In this document: positions 11,806 through 23,427 of the stretch, one piece after another
Layout: every line of letters begins with the position of its first letter
Position numbering within the stretch: the stretch's first letter is position 1
Assembly (NCBI RefSeq): GCF_030272615.1
Contig: NC_081409.1
Location: forward strand, 209,483,190 to 209,543,189
Length of the DNA stretch: 60,000 bases
DNA from: Cryptomeria japonica
Taxonomy: Eukaryota; Streptophyta; Pinopsida; Cupressales; Cupressaceae
Direction of reading: 5' to 3'
Position numbers and translations under genes: made by a program
Notes under the pieces: generated by a model
Told to the model about the DNA's origin: nothing
Seen by the model: the letters and a program-made list of their open reading frames with translations, nothing else
Database searches by the model: none

Positions 11806-12900
11806 TGTTGATTGTAATGTATTCATCACTTGTTGTCATTGATGAAACACTCACACACATATATGATAACATTGACTACCGGTATAACTTCAATTGGTTT
11901 ACACTACCAACTGGTATGTTTAAGGTCTATCTCTAACTGGTACTTTGTGTCAACCGGTATGTGCCTAAGAGATAACCTATGGTAACACTAAGACGACATC
12001 AAAACGAAGATGAAGTTGGATGTGAAGATCAAGTGGAAGATTCCTGGACAATGATTCACTAGTTTTATTCCAACTGGTATCGACTACTCTAACCGGTATA
12101 TTATTTTTGTGATGAGTTACGAACACCGTTTGTTTGGCGGTCATTTTTGTGATGAGTTATGACTAAATGTCTAGATACACTGCATCTAGGAAATTGTGTT
12201 TCTATGGTCGACATAAGGTCTGAATGCCTATTTAAAGACATCTAAGTGAAGCATTTTGTGCAAGAAAAGAAAAGGAGAGAACATATATAGTAGAGGTAAT
12301 CTATGCGAATACTTTTGCTGAAGAGCGATAAGTGTTTAAATGGAGAGCAGTGTTGAATGAACTTAGAATGGTCCGATCAAGCAAGTTTGTGCTACTCAGA
12401 ACATATCAAATCTTTCCTATTGTTTTCTAATCATTACAACAAAACTAAATCCCCTAACCGGGTAAGCTCTAACAAGCTTCATTGTACAAATCCTCTAACA
12501 AGGTGATCCATTAGTTTGGATTCTCAAATCCTCCAGCGAGGTTACTCTTAACAGGGTAGTACTCTTAACAGGGTATAAACTTCTAATCAATCTTGGAATC
12601 TCTAACAAGATTCGCTCCTAGTAGAGCTCTTTGTAAGACCTCAACTGGTCAGTTTTCTATTACTACAAATAGTTAACTTGTGAGTTCCATCTCACCATGG
12701 TTTTTACCTATTTGGGTTTTCCACGTATAAACACTTGTGTTATGGTGGATGTTTTACTTTATGTGGATGTTGTTATTTCATTTTGGATAGCATGCATTTT
12801 GTTTAACTGCTTGGTTAAATTCATCTATCGGTTAGTGTTTAAAGTAGTGTGTGTTTTGGTGTCACTATTTCACCCCCCCCTCCCCTCTCAGTTCTTTTCA
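11806..12900 (+). mobile_element. Solo-LTR-like insertion in the LINE, related to the copia LTR at 54187-55656
   Basis: The LINE coding sequence is interrupted here by about 1.1 kb of non-coding DNA that starts TGTTGATTG and ends near TTCACCCCCCCCTCCCCTC. It shares structure with the minus-strand LTR at 54187-55656: TTGTTGTCATTGATG near the start, scattered ACCGGTAT / AACTGGTAT motifs, a series of CTAACAAGGT / TTAACAGGGT units in the middle, and a C-rich TTCACCCCCC end. I could not find a clean 5-bp target duplication, so the exact edges may be off by a few to tens of bases. Confidence 0.65.
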
Positions 12901-12904
12901 AGTC

Positions 12905-15262
12905 CATAAAAAATTAGGGAAGAGGGTGAACTCTTCTTTAAAAATCTTCTTGCTCCCTCTCCTCCATTTGTTCTTGAGGAGTCCAGTGTCGAGGTATTGT
13001 TAGATTCCATCCCTTGTCCGATTTCACAACATGATAATGATAATCTAATGCAATCTTTCTCTCTTGTTGAACTCCAAGAGGTGGTAGTTTTGATGGCTCC
13101 TGACAAGTCTCCAGGTCATGACGGTTTTACTATGTTATTTTTTAAAAGTGTTGGGATGTTCTAAGTTTTTGGTCTTTTAATGGCTTTGGAGGAGTCAAGA
13201 CAAAAAGATTTTATTCTCAAGAATTTTAATTTAACCCATCTTGCTCTTATCCCCAAATCCAACAACCCTCAATCTTTTGTAGACTTTAGGCCCACCTCCT
13301 TGTGTAATATAGTTTACAAGATCTTCACAAAAACTATTTATGTCCGATTGAAATCCTTGATTCCTAAAGTAATATCTCCTTAGAAAGGAGGTTTTTTTCC
13401 TGGTAGGGAAACATCAGAAGGTGCGCTTGTGGCCCATGAAGCTTTACACTCAATTAAATCCTCAGAGTCATCTTCTTTCATAGTTAAATTAGACATGTTG
13501 AACGCATATGATAAAGTATGTTGGTATTTTCTTTTGAGAGTGCTTAAAAAGTTTGTCTTTTCGAATAAGTGGTGCAAATAGATCAAAAATTGTCTCTTTG
13601 GTGCATATTTCTCAATTATTATTAATGGTAATCCTTTTGGTTTTTTTCGAGCCACTCAAGGAGTTTGGCAAGGTGACCCACTATCACCTTTTCTCTTTAT
13701 TATCACGACATAATCTTTGAGCAGATTGGTCAATAAGCAGTTGACTCTGGGTCTTTGGAAGGGGGTGTGCATCCCTAACACTTCAATTTCCATCACCCAC
13801 ACTTTATTTGTAGATGATACACTTTTATTTGGTTGTTCCAATATTCAAAAGGCAAGGCATATTAAGAAAATGTTGGACATATATACTTTCGGATCTTGGC
13901 AGAAAATCAGTGCCCAAAAATCTAAATTATTCATATTTAATACTTTTGAAATGGTGTCTAACAGCATTATTCAGACCTTGGGCTTTCCAGTGGATTCTCT
14001 TCCATCTTCTTACTTGGGCATCCCTTTCTTTATGGCAGCAGGGAAACCTTCTTTTTGGGATTATGTGATTGACATATTAAAAAGAAGAATTTCTGTGTGG
14101 AAATCTAGATGGTTCTCTGTCAGACAGAATCCTTCTTGTCAAAATTGTTTTGGCTGCAATCCCAAACTACTACATTCCTGTCCTTCAAGCCTCGAAATCT
14201 ATTGTTTCCCATATCGAGAAAATTATTCAAACTTTTAATTGGAAAAGAAATCTTTCAGGAGATTAAAAGATCCCTCTTGTGTCTCTTAACAAAATGACTC
14301 CTAGTAAAACTACGGGCATGGTTGGTCTGCACGATCTTTCAAAAAGGAATACAGCCTTTGGGGAAAGCTAGTTTGGAATATTTATGTAAAACCACATGCT
14401 TTGTGGTGTCAAATTATGCAAACATAGTGTTTAGATACTCTTGCCCCATCACGTATTTTTACTATCCTTGATCCTCCATCAGGCTCTGCAGTTTGGAACT
14501 TCGTGATGGCTTCTATGAATGTGATTACTAGATATTTATCTTGGCAAGTACATAATGGAAAAGATGTCAACTTTTGGCATGATTCATGGAGTGGTCTCCC
14601 CCCTCTTAACATTGAGGAATCTCTAGTAGATGTGATCCCTATATTTATTGCTCATTGGGGATCTTACGTTTATGATTACATAGATGACCTTGAGAAGCCT
14701 TCAAACCATGTCATTTGGAAGAATCCAACTTCACTCCCAATCTCCCCTGATCAAAAGGTAAAGTTTTTTTTGATTCTGAAGAACCTCATTATATTTATTT
14801 CTAATGGTTTGGACAAATTGATATGGTTCCCCTCGAATAACAGAAAGTACTTTATTAAGGAAGGGTATACGACAATTCATCAGATGTTTGTTCAATCCTA
14901 TTCACAAAGAGCTTATAAATTCTATTGGAACAACAATATTCTTCCCAAGGAAGGGATGTTTGCTTGGCTTTCTTTACACAAGAGAATACTTACTAGTGAG
15001 AGACTTGTTAAATTGAATATTGCACCTCCATTTGCCTGTGTACTTTGTGGTGAGCATAATGAAACGTTGGATCATCTTCTCCTCCAATGTGATTTTGCTC
15101 ATTATTGTTGGATGTTTGTGCTTTCTAAACTTTCCTTTAGCATCCCTCTTCCAAATAATGTGTGGGATTTATTCCAATCCTGGACAGTCTTATACTCATC
15201 CTCTCTTTTTGCATGCATTTGGAAAGTGATCCCATCCACAGTAGTATGGTCACTTTGGTGAG
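12905..15262 (+). pseudogene. LINE ORF2 reverse transcriptase and zf-RVT domain, broken
   Basis: RT blocks appear in order across several frames. LMAPDKSPGHDGFT is near 13090, LALIPKSNNPQSFVDFRPTS near 13230, FIVKLDMLNAYDKV near 13480, and the catalytic box TLFVDDTLLFG near 13800; the FVDD box substitutes for the common YADD. LGIPFF follows at about 14010. Frame 14503-15261 carries the zf-RVT-like region (WHDSWSGLPPL, then CVLCGEHNETLDHLLLQCDFA). The enzyme would copy element RNA at the nicked target. Stops (for example TAG at 13381-13383) and frameshifts show it is dead. The end is cut by a solo LTR at 15290. Confidence 0.85.
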
Positions 15263-15289
15263 AAAGAAATAAGCATATTTTTTAGAAAG

Positions 15290-16071
15290 TGTGTATGGTG
15301 AAAATGGATAACAATAACAACAATATTGAAAGGCTAAATGAATCCAACCACTAAACCCTAGCCTAACAATCAACAAAGATCCACCATAACATATGAAGAT
15401 TACCTAAGACAATGCAAATCAAATGAAATCACAAAGATTATACCATCACATGTCCAATAGGGTTTTGATCTCCATTCTTCCTATCTCCATTGATCTTGCT
15501 TGATATATTTGCTCTCAGATTTTATATGCACAAGAGCTCAACAAAGAACGGAATGTGGTTGCAAGTAGGATCGTAGTGTAGCAAGTTGCATGAAAGATCA
15601 TTAGCATGAGTGATTAGGGTTTGACAATGAAGAAAGCATCTTCTTAAATAGAAGACACAATATGAAATGGAGGGTTAAGATTGAGAGGTGCAAAAAGAGA
15701 GGTCGGCTAGGATTAGAGGGTAGGTAAAAGAAATACCAAAATAATGAAAGGGGTAGGTAGTGTATGAATTAAGAGATGAATGACATGTGTCATGTGTAGA
15801 AAAAGCTAATGAATTAATTAAATAAATAAGGATTTATTTAATTAATAGAAGAAGTATGATAATTAAATAAATAAAAATATTTATTTAATTTAGGAAAAGA
15901 ATAATTTAAATAAATAAATGTATTTATTTAAATGAGAAATAAGGCTAGAAGAGGATAAATGAATTAATTAAATAAATAAAGATTTATTTAATTAATAGAA
16001 GAATTAGGCTTAGATAATTAAATAAATAAAATATTTATTTAATTAGATTGGACAATTTTAGGTGTCTACAG
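15290..16071. mobile_element. Solo LTR (782 bp) with perfect 5-bp target duplication
   Basis: The insertion begins TGTGTATGG, ends GTGTCTACA, and is flanked by GAAAG on both sides (15285-15289 and 16072-16076). Removing it joins LINE sequence cleanly. It contains no ORF. Its second half (about 15800-16045) is made of inverted AATTAATTAAATAAATAA / TTATTTAATTAAT units. TG..CA ends plus a 5-bp duplication identify an LTR left by recombination. The parent family is not identifiable from this copy. Confidence 0.85.
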
Positions 16072-16076
16072 AAAGC

Positions 16077-16700
16077 ATACATCTTCTCTTTATGATGTTC
16101 TCAATTACATTGAAAAATTAGTTTCAAAACTGGTTAATGCTCATGTTTCAAATCATTTTAATCCAAATAGGGAATTTACTTCTTGGGATGACCAAGTTAT
16201 TAATTGCTGGAAGGGCACTTCTATTCCTATATCACCTTGCTTTTCGAGAGTGAGAACTAGTAAAGTTGGTAGAAATAAAGTGAAATGGTGTCCCATTTCA
16301 AATTGAATTTTGATGGCTCCTCTAAAGGGAACCCGGGTGATGCAAGAGTAGGAGTATGCATAAGGGACCACATAGGGTGTGTTTTTGCTTTACAATCTGC
16401 TTCCATTCCACCGGGTACTAACAACTTTGTAGAGGCATATGCTTTGCTTGAAGGCATTCTATTAGTTAAAAAATTGAACATCTCTTATATTCACATCGAA
16501 GGTGACTCAACTATTATTATCAATGCTTGCATGAAGAGAAATATTGACAATTGGTAGATAAAATATTTGCTTGAACAAGCATGGGCTCTTATTGATACAT
16601 TTGTAAACTTTACCATTTCACGTGTATAGAGAAGGGAACCGGGATGTAGATCATTTGGCAAATATGGGAAGTTCTAAGGTGGAGCTTAATATGATGGTCC
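16077..16700 (+). pseudogene. LINE ORF2 C-terminal RNase H (RVT_3-type), broken
   Basis: Frame 16285-16557 encodes FKLNFDGSSKGNPG, the standard first strand with the catalytic Asp of plant LINE RNase H. It is followed by NNFVEAYALLEG with the Glu and HIEGDSTIIINA with the next Asp. A stop at 16555 precedes the expected H..REGNRDVDHLAN motif, which is recognisable at about 16620-16660 in another frame. The domain degrades RNA in RNA-DNA hybrids. Its presence places the LINE among plant L1-like families that acquired RNase H. Confidence 0.8.
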
Positions 16701-16864
16701 AAATTGTGATCTCGATTATTTTCCAACTCTTAAAAAACTATTTTTGGAGGACATGTGTACAGGATAATATTGCACATGGCTGTGTAGTTGTCCTTTTCAT
16801 AATGATAGAAAGTTTGCATGTGAGATATTATAATTGCAGGGTTTCATGGATTTGCTGTATCTGA

Positions 16865-17276
16865 ATGATGTGAATGGATGTCGATTTTGGCATCTATGAA
16901 GCGTGTGAAATTCAAGCTGCATAAATGCTTAAGTTAGGCAGTCTGTGGGCTACTATGCAAATGTGTACAACTTTTGTGATGTTTGGTTCGGACTTCATCT
17001 TGGTGAACATACTCCAGGAAGCATTCGATACTCGGGGATGATTTGTGGCATTTGGTATTCTGGACATTATGAGATATATTGTATCTTTTTGGCATATTAG
17101 GGATATGAGCTTCACAACCATCATATGTATTATCGAGCAAGGATCAAAGTTTTTCTTTCTGGTTCTTTTCTTTGGGAGCTCTTTGAATCAATTTTTTTAA
17201 AGAAACATATAAATAAAATATATTAAGTGGCACTGCCACCTTATTTCAAAAAAACATAAAAATTATATATCCTATT
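16865..17276 (+). repeat. LINE 3' UTR, A-rich tail and right target duplication
   Basis: This is the non-coding LINE 3' end, including the AAATATATTAAGTGGCACTGCCACC stretch near 17217-17241, whose GTGGCACTGCCAC core can fold. The tail is TTTCAAAAAAACATAAAA. The target duplication ATTATATATCCTATT is at 17262-17276. Confidence 0.75.
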
Positions 17277-19433
17277 GACATCAAAACAATATAACACTTA
17301 TTTAATTTCTATATACAAAAAATAATTAGAGCTCAACCCTTTGAAATGTTTAGATGATTGACAAAAGCATTTTTCCCCTAATATTATTATTATATTTTCA
17401 TGGAATAGAGTATAATAATAGTGAGAAGACAATATCATGCAACATGGTCACACCGAAAGTTATGTAAACATATGGATGAGGTCATATTTAAGTTTTTGGT
17501 GCTAGAGTAATCTCTTGTTACTTTTTTCCCTGAATGTAAAGAACTATACTTTAGCTTCATTGGAAAATATTATTTGACACAACGGGAAAATTTAGGGCAT
17601 AAACCCAATCCATACTATTCATTTCTCCCCCATAATTTAGTATTTTCTTCTTTTTATGAGAATAATATGAAAATCTACAAACAAACAATTCTATAGGTGA
17701 CAACATGTCAAAATAACTGGATAAAGAAGTGTAATGATAAAATTTGTATATTATATTACTTTTTATATAATTTTTAGTTATTTTAATGAGCTATAATTAA
17801 TTTAATAAATATTACAATTTTATGTGAAGTTAGATATATTTATTTAATTTTTATTAACTTTGTTATGTCTATTTTTATAAACATAGTATCTACATTATTC
17901 ATATGTCTATAGATCTCTATAGGTTCATCCTATTCATTTTGATTGGCATATACATATTTTTATATTAACTATGCATTTTGATGTAGTTCTTACTTTATTG
18001 TAAGATAAGTCTATTAAAGAGGATATTCTAGTGGACATGAACACATCTAACCCTATTTTAAACTCCAAAATCTAAAAATTGGTCAATTACCCCTCTTTAT
18101 CTTCCTATGCCAAAGTAGAGTAAAATAATACCCTAATCTATTTGCACATCATTAAAATAATTGCATCTTACACTAATTTCTAAAATTAGGTACTCAAACT
18201 TGGTTTAAAATAATGCACATAGTTTAGTTCCACATGGGTAGGGCCAATTTTGTACAAATAGTGTTTAGTTTTGAAAATGCGTGACATTAAACCTAATTTT
18301 TGACTTTTTAAACACAATGGTGGCATTATTTTCAACATCTCCCATGATAATTTTGGTATTAAATAAAGAGCTAAGTACCTTTTTATTATTTTATTTCATT
18401 CATGTAGTAATTAAATCTTTAATATAAATATTAGTCATCAATATCAATTCTAACTCTTATGTTTTTTAAATGACGATTATTATTTTAAAGTAAATTATAG
18501 TAATTTTTTTTACTTTCAATATGAATAAAAGATACTAGAAAAAAAATTATTCTAAATTTTTGATAGTGGTAATATTTTTTAAAATGCATTATATTATATG
18601 TTGCAAATATTCCTATCCATTTCATCCTCATTGGCACTTATCTCCATATATTCATTATTTATTGTACCCCATTTAATTTTACTTCCATATATTTTCTCAG
18701 TACCCTAAAATGATCATTATATATAAAACATATTTTCCCCTTGGGATTGATTTGGTTTCATATTTTGAAATGGAGGAATGAACCAAAGAGTTAAATATTA
18801 AATTCAAACTCTAGCAGTCCCATCCTTTCCAACTAGGTGTAATGAGATAACTTAATATACATTTGTTTGATAGGCTGCTATACCATGGTATATTAAGAGC
18901 TTCGTACACTTAGATTTGTTGAAAAAGATAGGGTAGTTTAATCTAGAAATGAGAGGCAAATACATACAAAATCATTAAAGTCAAGAGCAAAAAATAAACT
19001 AAAATGGTCTAAAACTCAACAAAAGACTTCACTTAGGAGAATATTATCACTTGTTGAGCTAGTAATCTCACCAAAGTTTTCCCTACGAACCACCTTGACA
19101 TTTCAAAATTCAAGAAAGCAAAGTGAGTAAAATTTTTGTAGTATACATTGATAAATTGATCTCCTACATCACACATTAACTCCATGCATTTGATTGAAAC
19201 TACATAGATTAGGAAAAACCCTATGGAGTTTGTATTTGAACCACAAATATTTTTTAGCTATTTCACATTCTAAAACATTGAACATACCAAGGACATAAAT
19301 TCCTTTATATTGAAAAATCAACATCGCCTAATATTCAGGTCATTTGCACACCAATTCTAGAGCCAATACTCTAATCTCCTACATTCAAATTTTTTGAAAC
19401 TATTTATCATCACTCTTTTATCTAGATTAATTT

Positions 19434-20630
19434 ATGCTTATTCTTGGCATTTATTTAACAAGTTGTGTTTACTGGAAACCTTTGGTTGCTTGTAGCATTG
19501 AGCTTTTCCCTTGTGTTAAAGGCTTTTTCATTGCTGCTTTCATTTCTTCCCACGATTGTGATTTGGTTTTGGGCAATCTGTGGGCTTGGGGAGATCACTC
19601 TATCTCTACCAAACCTTGGACAACTTCCTTTAACCCCCTCACTGAACTAGTCAATGTACATTCAGTTTGGGTTCGCCTACCTAGTCTTCCTCTTCATTTT
19701 TGGGAGAACTCCTATTATGAGGCCATTGGTAACTCTATTGGCCAATTCTTGAAGTTTGATGATGCCAGGTCCTCCATGGGTCACTCTACCTTTTCCCACA
19801 TTTTAATCGACATTGACATTTTTGAGCCTCTCCTTGGGGATGTGGTTCTTATGGTTGGGGATAGGCCTTGGACTCAATCATTGGACTATGAGGGCCTCGT
19901 ATTTTGCTACTGAAGGTGCTTCTCTATGGGTCACTTGGCTTTAGAGTGTTCTCTCTCTCGACACAAAGGTTCTGCTACTTGGTGGAATCATGCTATTGTT
20001 GATCATTTGACAGTCAATGCTGCTAATATTGATGACTCCTCTTAGGCAGATGATGACTCCTCCTGGGATGAGGTAGTTCCTCTCACTGCTATTGAAGCTC
20101 TTGTCGAACCCCTCGGTGCTACTGAATTGGCCTCCTCTGGCCCTATGACTACTCCTCCTACCCAACATCATCAATCCACTCTTGTTGAATCTGGCTCCTA
20201 ATGTTGTTCTTTTGCAGTAGACTGTTGATGTTCTGCTACAACAATCTACTACCATTATTCTATAGCAGCTTGTTGTTGTTGCTGATTGTAACCCTACGGG
20301 GCCCTCCCTACCCAATCCTTCTTTTGATGATCTTAATGATAGTATTTCTTGGATCGTGGTTCGGCGCAGGAGAAAGGGAAAATCTCCCCCCCTCCCCCAA
20401 ATTTGCCTTGGCTTGGATGATTATTCCCATCTTTGAGCTAGGTTTTGGGTTGTTGCAGGTTTGATAGGTTTCTTTCACCTATCCCTATTTTGTTGTTTCC
20501 TTTACTGCCTTTGGGCTGTGTTTTTTAAGGGTGAACACCCTTGTCTGATGATTTTGTAAAATTGACAGTCTTGGCTATGTTAAGGGTCAATGCCCTAATT
20601 AACACTGCTTTTTTAATCAAAAACAAGTTG
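19434..20630 (+). pseudogene. LINE ORF1 fragment (DUF4283-like) with LINE-like 3' end, copy 2
   Basis: This is a near copy of 3301-4437. Frame 19434-19913 retains WAWGDHSISTKPWT and SVWVRLPSLPLHFW, but a TGA at 19911-19913 (codon order ...CYC) truncates it before the zinc-knuckle-like region seen in copy 1. The Ser/Asp/Thr-rich remainder and the AAGGGTGAAC / AAGGGTCAAT 3' region follow. It carries small insertions absent from copy 1, such as the extra stretch near 20225-20275. Confidence 0.7.
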
Positions 20631-20879
20631 AGTTTACTTATGTGGTGCAAATCCTTTCTTTACATATTTATTAATACATATATCTATTGTAAAATAAATT
20701 TTATATTGATTAAAGAATATTTGTTCATGCCAAGTGGTACCTGTTGCATCTACACATCTACACATAATTTTTTAAAATAAATATGGTATGCAACATGCAA
20801 CCTAGATTCACATGTCTAAAAGTCATCAATCCCATTGAGATGGTGAATATAATTTATTCAATCACCTAACCAAAACACT

Positions 20880-21489
20880 AACCTAAATAAATAAATTGAT
20901 CGTAACTATAATTAAAACCTTAATAGTAGTCCTAATTTTATCTTTTACCCTAACCATAATTTTAGGATCAAGGTTAAGGTAATTATTTATAGGGTTAGAG
21001 TTTAATTACACTTATTGTTAGGGTGAAGATTTAATTAGGGTTAGGGTTTAATTATAATTAGGGTAATATTTCAATAAGGGTAAGTATTTAGCTATGGTTA
21101 GAGTACAATCAGGGTAAGAGTTCAATAAGGTTGGGGTTAGAGATTGAAATTTCAAACTAAGCAATCACTTAGGGTTTTGGTTAGGGTCCAATTAAGATCC
21201 AACTCATATTAGGATTAGGGTTCAAATAGGGTTAGAGTTATTATTAGGGTTAGGGTTCAATTATTTTTAGAGTTTAACTCATGTTCAATTAGGGTTAGGG
21301 TTAGGGTTAGGGTTAGGGTTAGGGTTTATTTAACATTAGGGTTAAATAGTTAGGGTTCATCTAGAATTAGGTCTATAATTAGGATTAGGGAAAATGTTTA
21401 GTTAGGTTCCAAAAAAATAAGGGTTCAAATTTTGGTTAGATTTCTTAAATTAAGATAACTCAAACCCTAATCCTATCTCTAATTCTAAT
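20880..21489. repeat. Interstitial TTAGGG-type repeats, copy 2
   Basis: This block corresponds to 4680-5290. It contains the cleanest run in the window at about 21290-21330: six consecutive TTAGGG hexamers, where copy 1 has only two at the same place (near 5134). The G-rich strand is on top until about 21440, after which AACCCTAATCC begins, just before the truncation at 21490. Confidence 0.85.
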
Positions 21490-23427
21490 TGAAGCGGTCA
21501 CTAGCAAGGAGGGACCTCAAGGAGATCAGTTTAGACCGGTCAGCAAGAGTAAACACAATGAAAACACAAAGATGTGATGGAGGCAACAGAGAACAAATTG
21601 ATTTATTTCATAAAATTTGATTACATTCAATCAGTAACAACCGGGTTACAACATATCGGCTCACAGGTCTGGTAGAATAGGTCATAACCGGGACCTTGAA
21701 TTGAAAGATCTATCTTCTATGCACAATCTAGCTACTTGATTCTCTCCTTTCATTGTTTCATTCTAAATCATAATTACAAATATATATATCAATCCAAAGT
21801 ATCCAGTCAGCCCAAAAGGGATCAAAACCCAAAGTCCAAGACCTAACGTGCAAAATAAACAAGGTCGGCCTCTGCTAAGAGATTCCTCTAGAAAATCCAA
21901 AGGATAAAACATAGATCGTAAGAAAAGGTTGACCAAATGCCATGGAACATCAAAATCAATGCCCAAGGCTCTGCAAGCTTTAGAATAGGTTTCGATAGAT
22001 CACCACAATAGGTCTAAGGCAACCGGTAACAAAGAACTGCCAATCTAGTAACAAGAAATTGTCATGGAAACCAATAATAATATCTTGCCGAAAAGTGATC
22101 CAAATGTGATACAGTCTGAAAGAAAGAAAGATGATCAAATATTCAAGTATAATCCAACTCAACAGGATCCGGTGAGCCAAAATCGGGACACATATAAAGG
22201 AAAACTGAAACTGCAAATAGAAAACAAAACATAAAGAAAAATGTTTTTGGTTGATTCAAGATTGTTGTGAACCAGGGATGCTCCTGCATCAGACATTTCG
22301 GGTTAATAAAAAGTAAGCCTCTCACTTTGTTGAGGTGAGAGGGAAACCAAGGTGGTCTACCTCTTCCTGAGAAATCCAAGATGAATCTTCAACTGGTTTG
22401 TCCTTCAACTTCATAAGTTATTCCTTATATTGACTATTCCGGGTACTACGCCCAATCCTATTGTCCAATCTGTTCAATCTGATCTAGTTCCTTCCAAGGA
22501 AATTGTTTCTCCATGTCTACAACACCGTCTTCAATGAATTATGGTTCATGGTACTCATGAAGATTTGCAATGTTGAATATAGGCGAAATACTTAGAGTAT
22601 CCAGTAGCTCCACTTCATATGCATTTCCAAAACTGAACTTCCTCAAAATCTTATAGGGTTCAAACTTCTTCATCTGCAACTTATTATAAGTTCCAAATGA
22701 GAATCTCTCTTTTCTTAGATATACCATCACTTCATCGCTAAATTCAAATTCCTTATGTCTCCTCTTCTCATCTTCCTTCTCCTTATATTTTTTGTTCATG
22801 TCTTCCAAATGTTGTTTAACCTAAATATGCAATGCTACCATGTGATTTGCAAAATATTTTGCTTATGAACTCTTCCGGTCTTCATGGCCAATGTCTCTCA
22901 ATTCTGCCATACCTCTAGGGTGCACTCCAGTAACAATCTCAAAAGGTATTTTTCTAGTACTTCTATTCACTAAATTGTTGTAGGAAAACTCTGCTTGTGC
23001 AAGGATCAAATCCCAACTTTCGGTTTTATCTCCCACTAAACATCTCAACAAATTTCCCAAACTTCAGTTAACAACTTCTATCTGTCGATCAGTTTGTGGA
23101 TGAAAATTAGAACTGAACTTCAAATCTGTCTTCATCTTCTTCCAAAGCGTTCTAAAAAATTATCCAACAAACTTAGTGTCTCTGTCTGAAACTATGCTCT
23201 TAGTTAATCCATGCAATCTCACCACTTCCTTGAAAAAAAGGTCTACTAGATGCAATGCATCTGATGTCTTCTTACAAGGTATGAAATGAGCCATCTTTGA
23301 AAAATCTATCCACTACCACAAATATAGAATCATTCCCTCTCGGTGTCTTAGGAAATCCAAGTACAAAATCCATGCTTATATCCTCCCAAGGTCTTACTGG
23401 TACTGTCAAAGGTTTATACAATCCCAC
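21490..23427 (-). mobile_element. Ty3/gypsy element, 3' part: integrase C-terminal half and 3' LTR region
   Basis: On the minus strand this is the downstream half of the gypsy element whose upstream half is at 52218-54186. It contains the integrase core and C-terminal region (23427 to about 22536), then non-coding sequence down to 21490. At 21490 the top strand reads TGAAGCGG, consistent with an LTR ending in CA on the minus strand. The start of the LTR is not resolved because its partner lies outside the window. The element cuts off duplication copy 2. Confidence 0.75.
22539..23427 (-). pseudogene. Ty3/gypsy integrase, core and C-terminal part, broken
   Basis: Reading on the minus strand from 23427 gives [20 protein letters not shown] and [19 protein letters not shown], the start of the gypsy integrase catalytic core with its first Asp (SMDF). 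Frames 23060-22863 (AQAEFSYNNLVNRSTRKIPFE) and 22808-22539 (a GPY/F-like module, KKFEPYKILRKFSFGNAYEVEL, then NIANLHEYHEP) follow. Several stops lie between them. The enzyme inserts element cDNA. The N-terminal zinc-binding half is at 52218-52440, displaced by a 28.8-kb insertion. No chromodomain is evident after EYHEP. Confidence 0.85.

Larger units (their letters stand above)
8083..17261 (+). mobile_element. Full-length degraded LINE (L1-type non-LTR retrotransposon with RNase H)
   Basis: The element is flanked by a 15-bp target duplication and ends in an A-rich tail (TTTCAAAAAAACATAAAA). In order it has a GC-rich 5' UTR with internal repeats (8083-8590), a DUF4283-type ORF1, an APE-type endonuclease, a reverse transcriptase with an FVDD catalytic box, a zf-RVT-like domain and a C-terminal RVT_3-type RNase H. 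This is the usual order for plant LINEs. All ORFs are interrupted by stops and frameshifts. Two later LTR insertions lie inside it, at about 11806-12900 and at 15290-16071. Without them the element would be about 7.3 kb, a normal size for the family. Confidence 0.9.
17277..21489 (+). repeat. Segmental duplication, copy 2, right piece
   Basis: This stretch continues copy 2 after the LINE and matches about 1132-5290 collinearly. From 17277 to 19430 it is AT-rich with no gene. It then holds the LINE ORF1 fragment (19434 on) and the telomere-like block (about 20880-21489). It stops abruptly at 21490, where a gypsy LTR begins. Confidence 0.85.

Noticed and set aside
21763-22379. Minus-strand hydrophobic ORFs downstream of the gypsy integrase, possibly a membrane or env-like protein
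   Set aside because: The frames are short, overlap each other and sit in the expected 3' UTR/LTR region. No signal peptide plus transmembrane arrangement is continuous.
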